Source: Micromonospora eburnea (GTDB taxonomy: Bacteria > Actinomycetota > Actinomycetes > Mycobacteriales > Micromonosporaceae). Taken from it: DNA of 64,000 nt. Below are positions 18,997 to 27,155 of this stretch, one piece after another. A model generated the notes under the pieces. The model was given only the letters and a program-made list of their open reading frames with translations, was not told the DNA's origin and did no database searches. Where the stretch lies: assembly GCF_900090225.1 (NCBI RefSeq), contig NZ_FMHY01000002.1, forward strand, positions 5,642,001 through 5,706,000, written 5' to 3'. The position numbers and the translations under genes were made by a program. The first letter of the stretch is position 1. Every line of letters starts with the position of its first letter.

Positions 18997-19946
18997 GCCA
19001 CGGCCCCAGTGGTGAGCGCTGCCGGGGTGAGGTGCTCGTACCAGGCGGTGAGAGCGGTGCCGAGCGGGCCGGGCGTGTCGTGGGCGAGCTGGCGGGCCTG
19101 GTCCCGCTCGCCGGCCTTCCAGGCTCGGTAGCCGGCCAGCACGCGCCCGAACGCGTTCCACGGGGTGCCACCCGGCAGGCCACTGTCGCCGGAGATGACC
19201 TGTGTGAGGACGGCATCCAGGTTAGGCCAGGCCACGGAAATCGGCGGCATCTCCGCGACCTCGGGCTGGTGCTGGAGGCATTCGGCGGCGGCGGTGGCAT
19301 TTTCGGCGTACAGGTGCAGCGAGTCGACGTGGTGGTGGTACTCGCCGACCTCGACCCCGAGCCACCCGGCCATCAACTCGTGCAAAAGGGTGGTGGCGAA
19401 GATGTCGTACGGGAAGCCGAGCCACAGGTCCTGGCTGCGCATGCTGGTGTGCATCACGAGACGGCCCTGCCGGATGAAAAACCGGTACCCGAGCGTGCAC
19501 GGCACATCCCGATAGCCCCGGTGGTCACGAGACGGGTCGTAGATCTGGACGACGGCCTGCCGCGAATCCCGGTCGGACGACAGCTTCCGCACGACCGCAT
19601 CGAGCTGGTCGACGCCGCCGCCCCAGCGGCGGATCCGCGGCCCGTACGCCCCCTGCAGCACCCCGTCGTCGGCGTATCGGCGCAGGTTATCGTTGAAGTC
19701 GAAGATCCACGGGTCGTCGGAGCCGGAGAGGATCCACAGCGCCTCCGCGACGGCGAACGCCGGGTTGATCACGCGGGCGGGCGGGACGGCGACCAGCCGC
19801 CGTCGGGGGTTCGTCAGGCACAGGTGCGCGCCCACGACCTCGGTGGTCACCATATCCCGGGGGCACACCGCTCGGCCGTTGAGCAGCACCGCCTGGCAGG
19901 CGGCGATGAACAACTCGCTCGCGGAGTCCGCGGTTAGAACGATCAT
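18993..19946 (-). CDS. Thymidylate-synthase-like enzyme, probable (d)CMP hydroxymethylase
   Basis: A 317-residue thymidylate-synthase-fold protein. The nucleophile Cys is in DVPCTLGYRFF (about residue 149), the phosphate-binding Arg in SMRSQDLWLGFPYDIF (about 170), and the sugar-binding His/Tyr in SLHLY (about 210). In thymidylate synthases the segment reads FNI, where the Asn selects uracil; here it reads YDI. The same Asn-to-Asp change is known in T4 dCMP hydroxymethylase and shifts preference to cytosine. The usual His after the catalytic Cys is also missing (PCT). So hydroxymethylation of CMP or dCMP is the best reading, as in nucleoside-antibiotic pathways such as mildiomycin. The start at 19946 lies 16 nt after the epimerase gene. 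Confidence 0.85.
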   Translation of the reverse strand: MIVLTADSASELFIAACQAVLLNGRAVCPRDMVTTEVVGAHLCLTNPRRRLVAVPPARVINPAFAVAEALWILSGSDDPWIFDFNDNLRRYADDGVLQGAYGPRIRRWGGGVDQLDAVVRKLSSDRDSRQAVVQIYDPSRDHRGYRDVPCTLGYRFFIRQGRLVMHTSMRSQDLWLGFPYDIFATTLLHELMAGWLGVEVGEYHHHVDSLHLYAENATAAAECLQHQPEVAEMPPISVAWPNLDAVLTQVISGDSGLPGGTPWNAFGRVLAGYRAWKAGERDQARQLAHDTPGPLGTALTAWYEHLTPAALTTGAVA

Positions 19947-19962
19947 GTGAGTTCCTTCGAGG

Positions 19963-20934
19963 TCAGGAGGTGAAGGCGGCGAGCCGATCGCGGGAAAGGT
20001 TGACCAGCCAGGCGGACTGGCGGGCCATGCCCTCGTGCAAACCGACGGTGGGCCAGTAGCCCAGCAGCCGGCCCGCGCGGGTCAGGTCGGCCGACGTTGA
20101 GGAGACGTCCCCGGGCTGGGCGTCCGCCACCTGGACCGGGATGTGCCGGCCCGTGACCTTGGACGCCTCCTCGATCGCGCCGCGCATGGAGACGCTCGCC
20201 CCGCCGCCGACGTTGACCACGGCGTAGCGGGCATCCACGTGTGCGGCAGCGAGCGTTGCGGCGACGACATCGCCGACGTAGGTGAACTCCCGCCGCTGGC
20301 TGCCGTCGCCGAAGATCGTGACCGGGAAGCCGGTGTACGCGGCGAACAACAGCCGGCCGATGGCCATGTCCGGCCGCTGCCGCGGCCCGTACACGGTGAA
20401 GTAGCGCAGCGCCACGACGGTGAGCTGGCTGTCCGGGCGGCGGGAGTGGGCCAGGCACAGGTGCTCGGCGGCGAGCTTGCTGACCCCGTACGGCGAGACC
20501 GGGCAGGTCGGGTCAGCTTCACGGCTGGGCCGGTTCGCCGGGCCGTAGACGCTGGACGACGAGGCGTAGACCAGCCGCCGCACGCCCGACCGAGCGCAGG
20601 CGTCGAGCAGCCGGTGGGTGCCGAGCACGTTGGCCTGGGCGTAGTCGACGAACTCGGCCCCCCACGACGGCCGGACTCCTGGCCGGGCGGCCAGGTGAAA
20701 AACGGTGTCGCAGCCGTCCACGGCATCGTCGAGCTGGTCGGTCGACAGGTCCCGGCACAGCGGGGTGAACAGCGGATTTCCGACCGCTGCCGCCAGGTTC
20801 TCGTCCGCGATGGGGTGCTCACCGAGCCGGCGGCGGTCCAGGCCGACCACCTCCACACCACGGGCGAGAAGCGCCTCGACCAGATGCGAGCCGATGAACC
20901 CGCCAGCACCGGTCACCAGCACCCGGGCCATCAT
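19963..20934 (-). CDS. NAD-dependent epimerase/dehydratase (extended SDR)
   Basis: A 323-residue extended short-chain dehydrogenase. The N-terminus LVTGAGGFIGSHL is the NAD-binding GxxGxxG loop, YASSSSVYG carries the catalytic Ser/Thr (about residue 127), and SPYGVSKLAAEHL carries the Tyr-x3-Lys pair (about 149-153). RYFTVYGPRQRPD and QRREFTYVGD are typical of nucleotide-sugar 4-epimerases and dehydratases. It is the first enzyme gene of the operon and would convert a UDP-, GDP- or CDP-sugar. Two ATGs in tandem (20934 and 20931) can serve as start. A 60-codon reading frame overlaps the start by ATGA. Confidence 0.9.
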   Translation of the reverse strand: MMARVLVTGAGGFIGSHLVEALLARGVEVVGLDRRRLGEHPIADENLAAAVGNPLFTPLCRDLSTDQLDDAVDGCDTVFHLAARPGVRPSWGAEFVDYAQANVLGTHRLLDACARSGVRRLVYASSSSVYGPANRPSREADPTCPVSPYGVSKLAAEHLCLAHSRRPDSQLTVVALRYFTVYGPRQRPDMAIGRLLFAAYTGFPVTIFGDGSQRREFTYVGDVVAATLAAAHVDARYAVVNVGGGASVSMRGAIEEASKVTGRHIPVQVADAQPGDVSSTSADLTRAGRLLGYWPTVGLHEGMARQSAWLVNLSRDRLAAFTS

Positions 20935-21113
20935 CGCTGCCCGCTAACGCCGGTCCGCTGCGCGAACATCCGCTGCCACACATGCGTGAGCAGCGGCGGG
21001 TCGGCCGGCAAGACCGTCGCCCGGCCGGTGGCCGCTCGCGCCGAGGCGGGAGTCGAGGGGTGTGGGGTGCCCGTGGTGTTGGCGAAGGCGTGCCGCGAGG
21101 CGTACAGGGTCAT
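20931..21113 (-). CDS. Possible 60-residue leader ORF before the epimerase gene
   Basis: A 60-codon frame whose stop overlaps the epimerase start by four bases (ATGA), the same arrangement as the other gene junctions of the operon. The peptide has a Ser/Thr/Ala-rich first half and ends THVWQRMFAQRTGVSGQR. No ribosome site is convincing and I recognise no family. It may be a coupled leader, or chance in GC-rich DNA. Confidence 0.3.
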   Translation of the reverse strand: MTLYASRHAFANTTGTPHPSTPASARAATGRATVLPADPPLLTHVWQRMFAQRTGVSGQR

Positions 21114-21507
21114 GACGCCACCGCTCGACGAACCTGGCCCCTCGGCTGCCGGTCCTGGCGGACCCGCCGGAATCCCGGCGAGTCCGCCAGCGCGAGGCGG
21201 CGGCTGGGAGCACCCCGCCGGTCACCCGCCCGCGCAGCCCCGATGGCGGTACGCGGACGAGGAGTCAACCCCACGAACACGCATCCGGCCGCCGCAATCG
21301 GACGAGTCAACTCCCTGGCCGCCTTGCCGGACTCGATCAATCTGTCCACCATGAATCCCCTGGCGTCGATGACAATGGGTCGGTGAGCTGGCCCGCCGCT
21401 CAGCTGCGGTCTTCGATGCTCGTCAACAGCGAACCGTCCACAGGGACCGGGCGGTACCGTCCACTACCCGTCCGCTGGCGACCAGGTGATGACGGGCCGT
21501 AGCGGAA
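21114..21507. other. Divergent intergenic region between operon and regulator
   Basis: About 390 bases between the minus-strand biosynthetic operon and the plus-strand regulator. Several frames are open on both strands, but none has a start, ribosome site or plausible composition. It should contain the promoters for both directions. The only ordered element I see is the repeat described at 21433-21464. Confidence 0.5.
21433..21464 (+). promoter_or_regulatory. Direct repeat ACCGTCCAC, candidate operator
   Basis: The 9-mer ACCGTCCAC occurs at 21433-21441 and again at 21456-21464, 23 bases apart (about two helical turns), with a weaker CCCGTCCG just after. The pair lies 44-75 bases before the ATG of the XRE regulator and may be where that regulator binds. 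This is inference from spacing only. Confidence 0.35.
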
Positions 21508-22887
21508 ATGACTAGCGTGACCCTCGTCGACAGACACCGCGGGAGGTGCTCAGATGACCGGACGACGCCATCCCCCAACCGGCGGCTAGCGTGGGAGAGA
21601 CTCCAGCGCGGCTGGTCGTACGAGGAGGTCGCCGAGCGCATCCGCGCGGGGATGAGCCACGCCGGAGAGACCGACACCGGGCTCAACGCCAACACGGTGC
21701 GGCGATGGGAGACCGGCGAACGATGGCCCGACCCGCGCTACCGCAAGCACCTGGTGGCCATCTTCGACAAGACAGCCAGCCAGCTCGGCCTCCTCACCCC
21801 CGACGAGCTGGCCATGTGCCCGCAGGCGGAGACACTGCACGAGTTCAGGAGGTTGTGGGACATGCTCACCGGAAACGAGAACGAAGGCGGCTGGGACCGG
21901 GCATCCGTCCTGCGCGCACTGTTCGGCGCAAGCATGCTGCCCCTGGTCGCACCGCTGCTGTCACTGGACCCGCAGCCGGCGCACGCCGACACCAAGACCA
22001 TCGACCCGGACGCCTACACCGAGATCGTCCGCTGCCAGCGAGCGTTGTATTGGACCAGCCCGGCCCGGCCGCTCTACGAGGCCGCATACGCCCACACCCA
22101 GCTCGGCACCGGGCTCGTCCGCGCCGCGAGCGGCACCAGCCGCACCACCCTCGCCGCCGCCCTCGCCGAATCCGCGCTCCTCACCGCCCGGCTGGCCTTC
22201 TTCGACCTCAACCAACCCGCCATCGCCCAGCGCTGCTACGACGTCGCCCTCGCCGCCACCCGGGATGCCGGAGACCACGCCCTGGCCGCCGCCGTCCTCG
22301 GCCACATGGCCTTCATCCCCGCCTTCAGCCACGACCCCTCCGCCGCCCGCCCGATGGTCGACGCGGCGCTCCAGCACACCTGGCACGGCGTCAGCCCTGC
22401 CGTCCGCTCCTGGCTGCACTGCGTCGCCTCGGAAGTCGAAGCCCGCGCCGGCGCCGGAGCTACCAGCCGCCACCAAATCGACCTCGCCGCAACCGCGATC
22501 GAGGCCAACCCCACCCCGCCGGAATGGCTCGACTTCTACGACGCCGGCCGGCTGCACTCCTTCGCCGGCTACGCGGCCCTCGCGTCCGACGACCACACCG
22601 AGGCCACCAGACAGCTCACCGCGGCCCTGGCCAGCCTGAACGCCAACGCGGCCAAGCAGCGCAGCGTCATCCTCGCCGACCTCGCCTCCGCACACCGCGG
22701 CGACGGAGACCACGCCGCCGACTACCTCAACCAGGCGATGGACGCCCTGCACAACGACTGGTACGGCACCGGCCTGGAACGCGTCAGGACCGTCCGGCCC
22801 GTGCTCGGCGACAGCCGGCAGGGCCGGCAGCTCGACGAACGGATCGCCGCCCTCGCCGCCAGCCGAGCCGCCCTACCCGGCAGCTAA
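21508..22887 (+). CDS. XRE-family regulator with TPR-like C-terminal region
   Basis: A 459-residue regulator. Residues about 24-90 form a helix-turn-helix (RLAWERLQRGWSYEEVAERI ... LNANTVRRWETGERWP). A hydrophobic spacer (ASMLPLVAPLLSLDP) leads to a long Ala-rich helical region with TPR-like pairs up to the end. Actinomycete genes of this type often sit beside small-molecule or signalling clusters, and the TPR part can sense a peptide or small ligand. The ATG at 21508 follows AGCGGAA. It is divergent from the eight-gene operon and is the obvious candidate regulator. Its stop overlaps the HAD gene stop on the other strand (tail to tail). Confidence 0.85.
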   Translation: MTSVTLVDRHRGRCSDDRTTPSPNRRLAWERLQRGWSYEEVAERIRAGMSHAGETDTGLNANTVRRWETGERWPDPRYRKHLVAIFDKTASQLGLLTPDELAMCPQAETLHEFRRLWDMLTGNENEGGWDRASVLRALFGASMLPLVAPLLSLDPQPAHADTKTIDPDAYTEIVRCQRALYWTSPARPLYEAAYAHTQLGTGLVRAASGTSRTTLAAALAESALLTARLAFFDLNQPAIAQRCYDVALAATRDAGDHALAAAVLGHMAFIPAFSHDPSAARPMVDAALQHTWHGVSPAVRSWLHCVASEVEARAGAGATSRHQIDLAATAIEANPTPPEWLDFYDAGRLHSFAGYAALASDDHTEATRQLTAALASLNANAAKQRSVILADLASAHRGDGDHAADYLNQAMDALHNDWYGTGLERVRTVRPVLGDSRQGRQLDERIAALAASRAALPGS

Positions 22888-23540
22888 ACCGCCGACTCGT
22901 TGTGCTTGCGCACCAAATCAGGCAGCTCAGCCAGCGAGTCGAGCCGGAACAGACAGCGCTCGCTGACGGCCTTATCGTCGAGGATGTGCCCCCACGGGCC
23001 GCGCCGCACCAGAGCGGTCGCGATCCCGGCCTCCTGCGCGGGCCGGATGTCGTTGTCCAGCCGGTCCCCGACATACAACACCTGATCGGCTGGGCAGCCC
23101 GCCTCCGCGACGACGCGATCGAAGAACGACGCCGACGGCTTCTCCACGCCCCAGCCGTCCGACGTGCCGATCACGTCCACCGGCAGGTCCAAGGCGCGCA
23201 GGATCGTCTCGGCCCGTGCGGTCTGGTTACCGGCCAGACCGACCTGCACGCCCAACTCGCGCAGCGCGGCCAGGCACGGCCGAGCATCCGGGTACAAGTT
23301 CTCCTCGGAGAAATGCTCCGGCTGACCAGCCGCTGCACGGCGCTCCCGCTCCTCGGCCAGGTCGAAACCGGGCCGGAAGACCTGGAACGTCTCCCGGTAG
23401 TCCAGGCCGCGAGCGATCACCGCCCCGAAGACCGCCGAGAAGGTATGCCGGGGCACGCCCAGCCAGTCCGCCCAGGTCCCGTACTCCCGGGACTCGTCGA
23501 CGATCGTCTCGCCCACGTCGAAGAACACGCTCGCGATCAC
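22884..23540 (-). CDS. HAD-superfamily hydrolase
   Basis: A 218-residue HAD phosphatase read from GTG at 23540. Motif I is FFDVGETIVDE; the nucleophile Asp is present, but the usual second Asp two positions later is Gly. Motif II-like Asn is in GLAGNQTA, motif III Lys in GVEKPSASFF and motif IV acids in YVGDRLDNDIRPA (about residue 165), the pattern of haloacid-dehalogenase/phosphoglycolate-phosphatase types. A further 78 upstream codons are open but lack family features. It converges with the XRE gene, sharing four bases at the stops. It may dephosphorylate an intermediate of the adjacent pathway. Confidence 0.85.
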   Translation of the reverse strand: MIASVFFDVGETIVDESREYGTWADWLGVPRHTFSAVFGAVIARGLDYRETFQVFRPGFDLAEERERRAAAGQPEHFSEENLYPDARPCLAALRELGVQVGLAGNQTARAETILRALDLPVDVIGTSDGWGVEKPSASFFDRVVAEAGCPADQVLYVGDRLDNDIRPAQEAGIATALVRRGPWGHILDDKAVSERCLFRLDSLAELPDLVRKHNESAV

Positions 23541-23823
23541 CCTGCGATTGTGCCCTTCTTGCCCAAAGTGATCAACACTGGTGACGGGCTGTCCACTGCG
23601 AATCCTGGCGGTGCCAGTTGAGGCGCTTGCGGTTACATGGGCGCCGGACCCGGAGTCACAGTTCGATTGCCGGCGTCCCTTTCTCACGACGGAGCCTGAC
23701 AACCACGCTCTACGCCTGTCGCCGGAGGCTCCGGACGGACGGACCAGGCGGCACTGGGAGGCACTCCGGGCCACAAGGGCAGCACGTCTAGTGCCGTGAC
23801 CACGAACGTTTGGGGTGTTGGGG

Positions 23824-24708
23824 TCAGGCTGCGTGGGTGGCGGGTTGGCCCCAGCGTCGTTGTCGTTCGCTGCGGATGCGGGCGCGTTCGCGGCGTTGGG
23901 CGGCCAGGACGTCGGGGTGGCGGGCGTTGGCGTTGCGCCAGCGCAGGTAGCCCTGCAGTTTCCGGGTCAGCGCGGGGTGGTTCGGGTGGTTCGAGCCGGC
24001 GATGACGAAGGTGCGAAGTGGCCCGAACTGGGCTTCGATCGGGTTGGCCCAGGAGGCGTAGGTCGGAGTGAAACAGAGCTCAACCTTGTTCCTGGCCGCC
24101 CACGTGTGGATCTTGAGGCCTTTGTGCGCGGACAGGTTGTCGAGGATGACGTAGATCGGCGCCCCGTCGGGCCGCGCGGCGCGGATCGACTTGAGCGCCG
24201 CGAGGGTGTTCGCGGCGCTCTTGCGGCGCCGGACGACGCCCCAGAGTTGGTCATCGCCGACGGAGTAGCAGCCGTGGAACTGCCGGACCCCGTGCAGCTT
24301 GTGGTAGTTCGCGGGCAGCCGGTGCGGGTGCCCGGCCGGCGCCCAACCGGATCCGGCCTGCGGACGGATCACCAGAGGGTCGAACTCGTCGAACGCGAAC
24401 ACCCGTTGTGGGAAATGGCTGCTCACGTACTCGATCCGGGCGAGCTTGGCCTCCCGCTGCGGGTCGGTGGACTCCTTCCACGTCTTGGTCCGCTGGAAAG
24501 TGATCCGGTGCCGGTGCAGGATCTGCCTCAGCCGCTCGCGCCCCACCACGATCCGGCGGGCGGCATGAACGCGCAGGTGGTCGGCGAGCTTGCGGATGCT
24601 CCACCGGGTGAACGGCCGCCCCAGCTTCTCGGGGCGGGTGTTGGCCGTCTCGACGATGAACTGTTCCTCGTCAGGACTGATCAGGCGGGGACGGCCACCC
24701 GCCCACCG
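23824..24708 (-). pseudogene. IS630 transposase, C-terminal part
   Basis: The C-terminal 294 residues of an IS630-type DDE transposase. They begin RWAGGRPRLIS and contain FAFDEFDP (first Asp), YVILDNLSAHKG (second Asp) and SWANPIEAQFGPL (Glu). The N-terminal part is at 26248-26544, separated by an IS110-family element. Apparent start codons further right belong to the inserted element. This half lacks the helix-turn-helix and should not be functional. Confidence 0.9.
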
Positions 24709-24731
24709 AGACACCCCATGCCGATTCGGTG

Positions 24732-25970
24732 TCAAGCAGTAGCGGCTGATTGATGCGGCCAGGCGATGTTCTCGTCGTAAGCGGTGCCGGTTTTTAAGCA
24801 ACCGTGAAGGATGCCGACCAGGCGGTTGGCGACTTGCCGCAGGGCTCGGCCGTGGTCGACGTCGCGGGCGCGTTGCTTGTCGTAGTAGGCGCGGGCGCCG
24901 GGCGAGCCGTTGACGGCGGAGAATGCCTGGGCGTGCAGCGCGTCGACCAAGCGGTCGTTGTGCACGTAGCGGGCCATGACCACTTTGCTTCTGCCCGATG
25001 CCCTGGTGACCGGGCTGGTCGCGGCATAGTTCTTGCGCGCCTTTGCACTGTTGTAGCGGTCAGGGTCGTCGCCGAACTCCGCCAGCAGCCGAGCTCCGGT
25101 GACGACGCCGATGCCCGGCTGCGACCGATAGATGGCGGCCTGGGGATGATCGATGAAGTGCGCCTCAACCTGTCGTTCCAACTGCTTGATCTGAATGTTG
25201 AAGACTGCGATCACGGCGCTCAGCGCGGCAACCGTAGCGGCGTAGGCCTCAGTAACCGCTGCCGAACGGCCCAGGTGTTCACTGCGCAGAGCGGCGCTGA
25301 TGTCCGCTGCTTTGGCGTGAACCTTGTGTCGATGAACCCGCCGCAGCGCCGCGATGATCACCTCGACATCCAGTGCCGCAGCCTCCGCGGGAGACGGCGC
25401 TGCCTGCAACAACTCCAGAGCGTCAGCGCCGGCCAGCCCCAACTTCTCGTAGGCGACCAACGCGGCCGGAAAGTACTCCCGCAGCGCCGACCGCAGCCGC
25501 AGAACCGCACGGGTCCGCTCCCAGACCATCGTCTGATGTGCCCGGGCGACCACCTTGATCGCTTGAGCCGATGACGTGTCACCAGCGACCGGACGCAGTT
25601 GCGCCCGGTCGATGCGGACCATGTCCGCCAACGCGTGCGCGTCACCCTTGTCGCTTTTGGCTCCTGAGGCGCCGTAACGCTCCTTGAACCGGCTCGCTTG
25701 CCTCGGGTTGATCGCGAAAACCTGATAGCCGGCAGCGATCAGCGCCTCGACCCACGGGCCCCGGTCGGTTTCGATACCCACCACCACGCTGACATCGTCT
25801 CGGCTGTCCCCGGCATCCTCCCCAGCCACACGTTCGGCGACCAGTGCATGAAGGGCTGCGATACCCGTGATGCCTTCCGGCAACCGCCGCCTTGCCAGCA
25901 CTCGTCCGGTCTGGTCCTGCAGCTCCACGTCATGGTGGTCCTCGGCCCAGTCATCACCGACGAACAGCAA
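24732..25970 (-). CDS. IS110-family transposase (DEDD/serine type)
   Basis: A 412-residue IS110 recombinase. The RuvC-like DEDD domain shows FVGDDWAEDHHDV (Asp), VVVGIETDRGPW (Glu) and GAKSDKGDAHALAD (two Asp). A coiled middle section follows, and the C-terminal transposase_20 domain has SQPGIGVVTGARLL and the serine motif in ASGRSKVVMARYV (about residue 325). The start is TTG at 25970, preceded by GAGGAGGGG; the nearest upstream ATG in another frame runs into a stop. Such enzymes insert DNA by bridge-RNA-guided recombination. The gene looks intact. Confidence 0.93.
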   Translation of the reverse strand: MLFVGDDWAEDHHDVELQDQTGRVLARRRLPEGITGIAALHALVAERVAGEDAGDSRDDVSVVVGIETDRGPWVEALIAAGYQVFAINPRQASRFKERYGASGAKSDKGDAHALADMVRIDRAQLRPVAGDTSSAQAIKVVARAHQTMVWERTRAVLRLRSALREYFPAALVAYEKLGLAGADALELLQAAPSPAEAAALDVEVIIAALRRVHRHKVHAKAADISAALRSEHLGRSAAVTEAYAATVAALSAVIAVFNIQIKQLERQVEAHFIDHPQAAIYRSQPGIGVVTGARLLAEFGDDPDRYNSAKARKNYAATSPVTRASGRSKVVMARYVHNDRLVDALHAQAFSAVNGSPGARAYYDKQRARDVDHGRALRQVANRLVGILHGCLKTGTAYDENIAWPHQSAATA

Positions 25971-26019
25971 CGTTGCCCCTCCTCAACCTCGATGGCATCG
26001 ATCAGCAGCCAGGAGGAGG

Positions 26020-26200
26020 ACAGCACGTGCCCTAATGGATCAGTGCTCATCCCGAGCAGGGTCGAACGCTCGGACGGCACGACACCCCATCAACGGTCAA
26101 GCCTCCCCAGAACACCGACAGGGGCACGGTCTCAGTGCAGGACTCAACGTCCAGGGTCCAAGAGTGCTCACCTGCCAGCGGCTACCGTCCGAGTCTCCTG
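26020..26200 (-). ncRNA. Candidate IS110 bridge RNA with readable guides
   Basis: This lies in the 5-prime noncoding end, read on the minus strand; ends are approximate. Target loop: TGGACCCT (26160-26153) equals the left target flank including the CT core (26255-26248). CGTTGAG (26149-26143) can pair with the right flank CTCGGTG using three G-T/U wobbles. Donor loop: ATGGGGTGTC (26090-26081) repeats the element's right end (24719-24710), and CCATTAG (26038-26032) is complementary to its left end CTAATGG (26249-26243). Target loop before donor loop is the known IS110 order. Confidence 0.78.
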
Positions 26201-26247
26201 CAGCAACGTCAAGAAGCAATGCCGCCGGGTTCCCGGTAAGGCCCATT

Positions 26248-26544
26248 AGGGTCCAGGCTGGCCATCCCCATCTCGTTGAACCGGTGGATGACCTGCCGGA
26301 TCGTGTCCTCGTCGGCTTGGACCAAGCGGGCGATCGCCGGCACCGTGTTCCCACCGGCAGACGCGAGCACGACCATCGCCCGCCGTAGTCGGATCGGCGA
26401 ACCGGTTCCCCGGCGAGTGATTCTGAGCAGCTGCTGACCTTCGTGATCACTCAGCCGCCGCACACGTACAAGATCTGCCACCGCCACAGCCTGACCGCCG
26501 TGGCGCCGTCCGGCCGACAGGTCGGACGGCGTGTCATCCAACAC
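26248..26544 (-). pseudogene. IS630 transposase, N-terminal part
   Basis: The first 99 codons of the split IS630 transposase, from a GTG at 26544 to GACCCT at the IS110 junction. They contain a winged-helix-like region (LRRAMVVLASAGGNTVPAIA ... ADEDTIRQVIHRFNEMG). The open frame continues 13 codons into the IS110 end before a stop. It is in frame with 24708 once the insertion is removed. Confidence 0.88.
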
Positions 26545-26570
26545 CGTGAACGTTCGTGGTCACGGCACTA

Positions 26571-27155
26571 GCACTAGAAGGAACCGACGACAAGCTCCGT
26601 GGCCAATTCGTTACGCGATAATGGATTGACTGAATCAGTGTTGCCGGGGCGTACTGGTTGTACGTTCCCGCACCGCCGCCTGACACAGTCGGCCATGTAT
26701 GCGGGCAGGCACTCCCAGTCTTGGGGTGCCTGCTCTTGTTCGTGCCGGCAATGTCGGAGGCGTCGAGAGATGGGAGGCCCCACATGAAGGATCGCCTGTC
26801 GGCGAGTTGAGCCGGCCGCACCACACCACGGTGTCTGTCGCCTTGCGCCGTGGTGAGTCCTGATCTTCGTGGCTCGGCTCGGCCGCCTGCCCTGTGTCCG
26901 TTGCTGACCGCAGCCTGCTGTGCAGGCTGCGGCGACGCCTGCTGCCCTGTTGCCTGCCCCTGCACGGGGCCTGGCTTGTTCGTTGACTCGTCCACAGTGA
27001 TCCGACGGCCCCTTCGCCCAATGGAGGGCCCGCGCCCAACCAGGTGTCGCCCGGCAGGCGCGCCTGCTCGCGAGCATGACCGCAGCGGGCGGGCGCTCCC
27101 CGGGTGGCTCGCATTCGCCTCATCTGGAACCCCTACGACCATCGATGGAGCAACG
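26571..27155. other. Gene-free stretch after the insertion sequences
   Basis: About 585 bases without a credible gene. Open frames exist on both strands but lack ribosome sites and protein-like composition. It holds a strong stem-loop at 26705-26733. It probably marks the outer edge of the integrative element remnant; I see no copy of the tRNA 3-prime end here. Confidence 0.5.
26705..26733 (+). terminator. Stem-loop with T-rich tail
   Basis: GCAGGCACTCCC and GGGGTGCCTGC form a near-perfect stem with a short loop, followed by TCTTGTT. It resembles an intrinsic terminator or an RNA element. No gene ends right before it on the plus strand, so what it terminates is unclear. Confidence 0.5.

Larger units (their letters stand above)
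24709..26247 (-). mobile_element. IS110-family element inserted in IS630 (CT core)
   Basis: A 1.54-kb element without terminal inverted repeats. On the transposase strand each junction has the dinucleotide CT (24709-24710 and 26248-26249 as AG on the plus strand), and one CT remains when the IS630 frame is restored (codons CCT CGG across the joint). It has a transposase gene, about 20 bases after it, and a 277-base 5-prime noncoding region holding a bridge RNA. All this fits IS110-group elements such as IS621. Confidence 0.88.
23791..26568 (-). mobile_element. IS630-family insertion sequence, split by an IS110 element
   Basis: The element is bounded by imperfect inverted repeats of about 30 bases: the left end starts GTGCCGTGACCACGAACGTT, and the right end (26538-26568) is its near complement. 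A TA dinucleotide stands directly outside each end (23789-23790 and 26569-26570), as expected for IS630/Tc1-type TA insertion. Removing 24709-26247 restores a continuous transposase frame of 393 codons, so the IS630 copy arrived first and was later broken. Confidence 0.88.

Noticed and set aside
17584..19131. 515-codon plus-strand frame opposite the carbamoyltransferase
   Set aside because: Antisense shadow; the minus strand has full NodU/CmcH motifs.
21591..23621. 676-codon plus-strand frame through the XRE and HAD genes
   Set aside because: Arg/Pro-dominated product from a shifted frame of the regulator gene.
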